Positions 63,951 to 64,000 of a stretch of DNA of 64,000 nucleotides are shown here, piece after piece. The DNA is from Vandiemenella viatica (taxonomy: Eukaryota > Arthropoda > Insecta > Orthoptera > Morabidae): the NCBI GenBank assembly GCA_031002005.1, contig CM061920.1, positions 114,132,095-114,196,094 of the forward strand, written 5' to 3'. Position 1 is the first letter of the stretch; every line of letters starts with the position of its first letter. A program made the translations under genes and the position numbers. The notes beneath the pieces are model-generated. The model was not told the DNA's origin. It ran no database searches and worked only from the letters and a program-made list of their open reading frames with translations.

Positions 63951-64000
63951 CTGAAATAAAAAAAATAATTAAAAACACGTTCGAATTGAAGACATAACTT

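Overview
The window looks like intergenic heterochromatin-like DNA from an animal, most likely an insect. It is AT-rich, has no compact operons, contains GT-AG introns, and nearly every recognisable coding region is a decayed transposable element. A CR1-type LINE with a (TAGATG)n tail, together with Tc1, mariner, Gypsy, Copia, hAT, pogo and Polinton copies, would fit a large polyneopteran genome (orthopteroid or stick insect). That placement is an inference. The only candidate host exon is a short terminal exon on the minus strand near 5.6 kb. No rRNA, tRNA or CRISPR array was seen.

Left part (1-8 kb): LINE and SINE fragments, a degenerate simple-repeat family, one complete but dead mariner (4095-5377, TA duplicated), and the candidate host exon.

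Middle left (8-26 kb): a four-level nest. A Gypsy LTR retrotransposon (8023-26436, 4-bp duplication ACCT) was split by a CR1-like LINE on the minus strand (12184-23400, duplication TGAAT). That LINE was itself split by a second CR1-like LINE (13041-16209, plus strand) and by a Copia element (18047-22471, duplication GTAAC). The Copia element was in turn split by a hAT transposon (18427-19829, 8-bp duplication CTGATTAC).

Middle (26-40 kb): another LINE type, a foldback element with arms of about 155 bp, a 2.3 kb array of degenerate repeats, two copies of a 1.7 kb dispersed repeat (one intact, one broken into three), tRNA-derived SINEs, and a second copy of the minus-strand LINE. That LINE copy contains an inverted-repeat element with a hammerhead-like core.

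Right centre (40.7-56.3 kb): a TGT...ACA element with AGTG duplication, probably a long solo LTR, sits inside the second LINE copy. Inside it is a 12.9 kb Polinton/Maverick (41454-54354, TIRs of about 500 bp, 6-bp duplication GGCTCA). The Polinton carries a protein-primed type family B DNA polymerase gene with a TATA box and four predicted small 5' introns, a convergent retroviral-type integrase with a chromodomain, an accessory ORF, and two tandem paralogous genes near the right end. A third LINE type and a 1000-N assembly gap interrupt it. No capsid, protease or ATPase gene was recognised. A palindromic MITE (54947-55320) lies to the right.

Right end (56-64 kb): LINE fragments, a Tc1-like transposon split by a 617-bp solo LTR, a foldback repeat, a 1.2 kb tandem array, and a pogo/Tigger-like transposon whose 5' end runs off the window and which ends in a PHD-like zinc finger. 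Almost all genes are broken. The Polinton integrase is the longest uninterrupted ORF that keeps all its catalytic residues.
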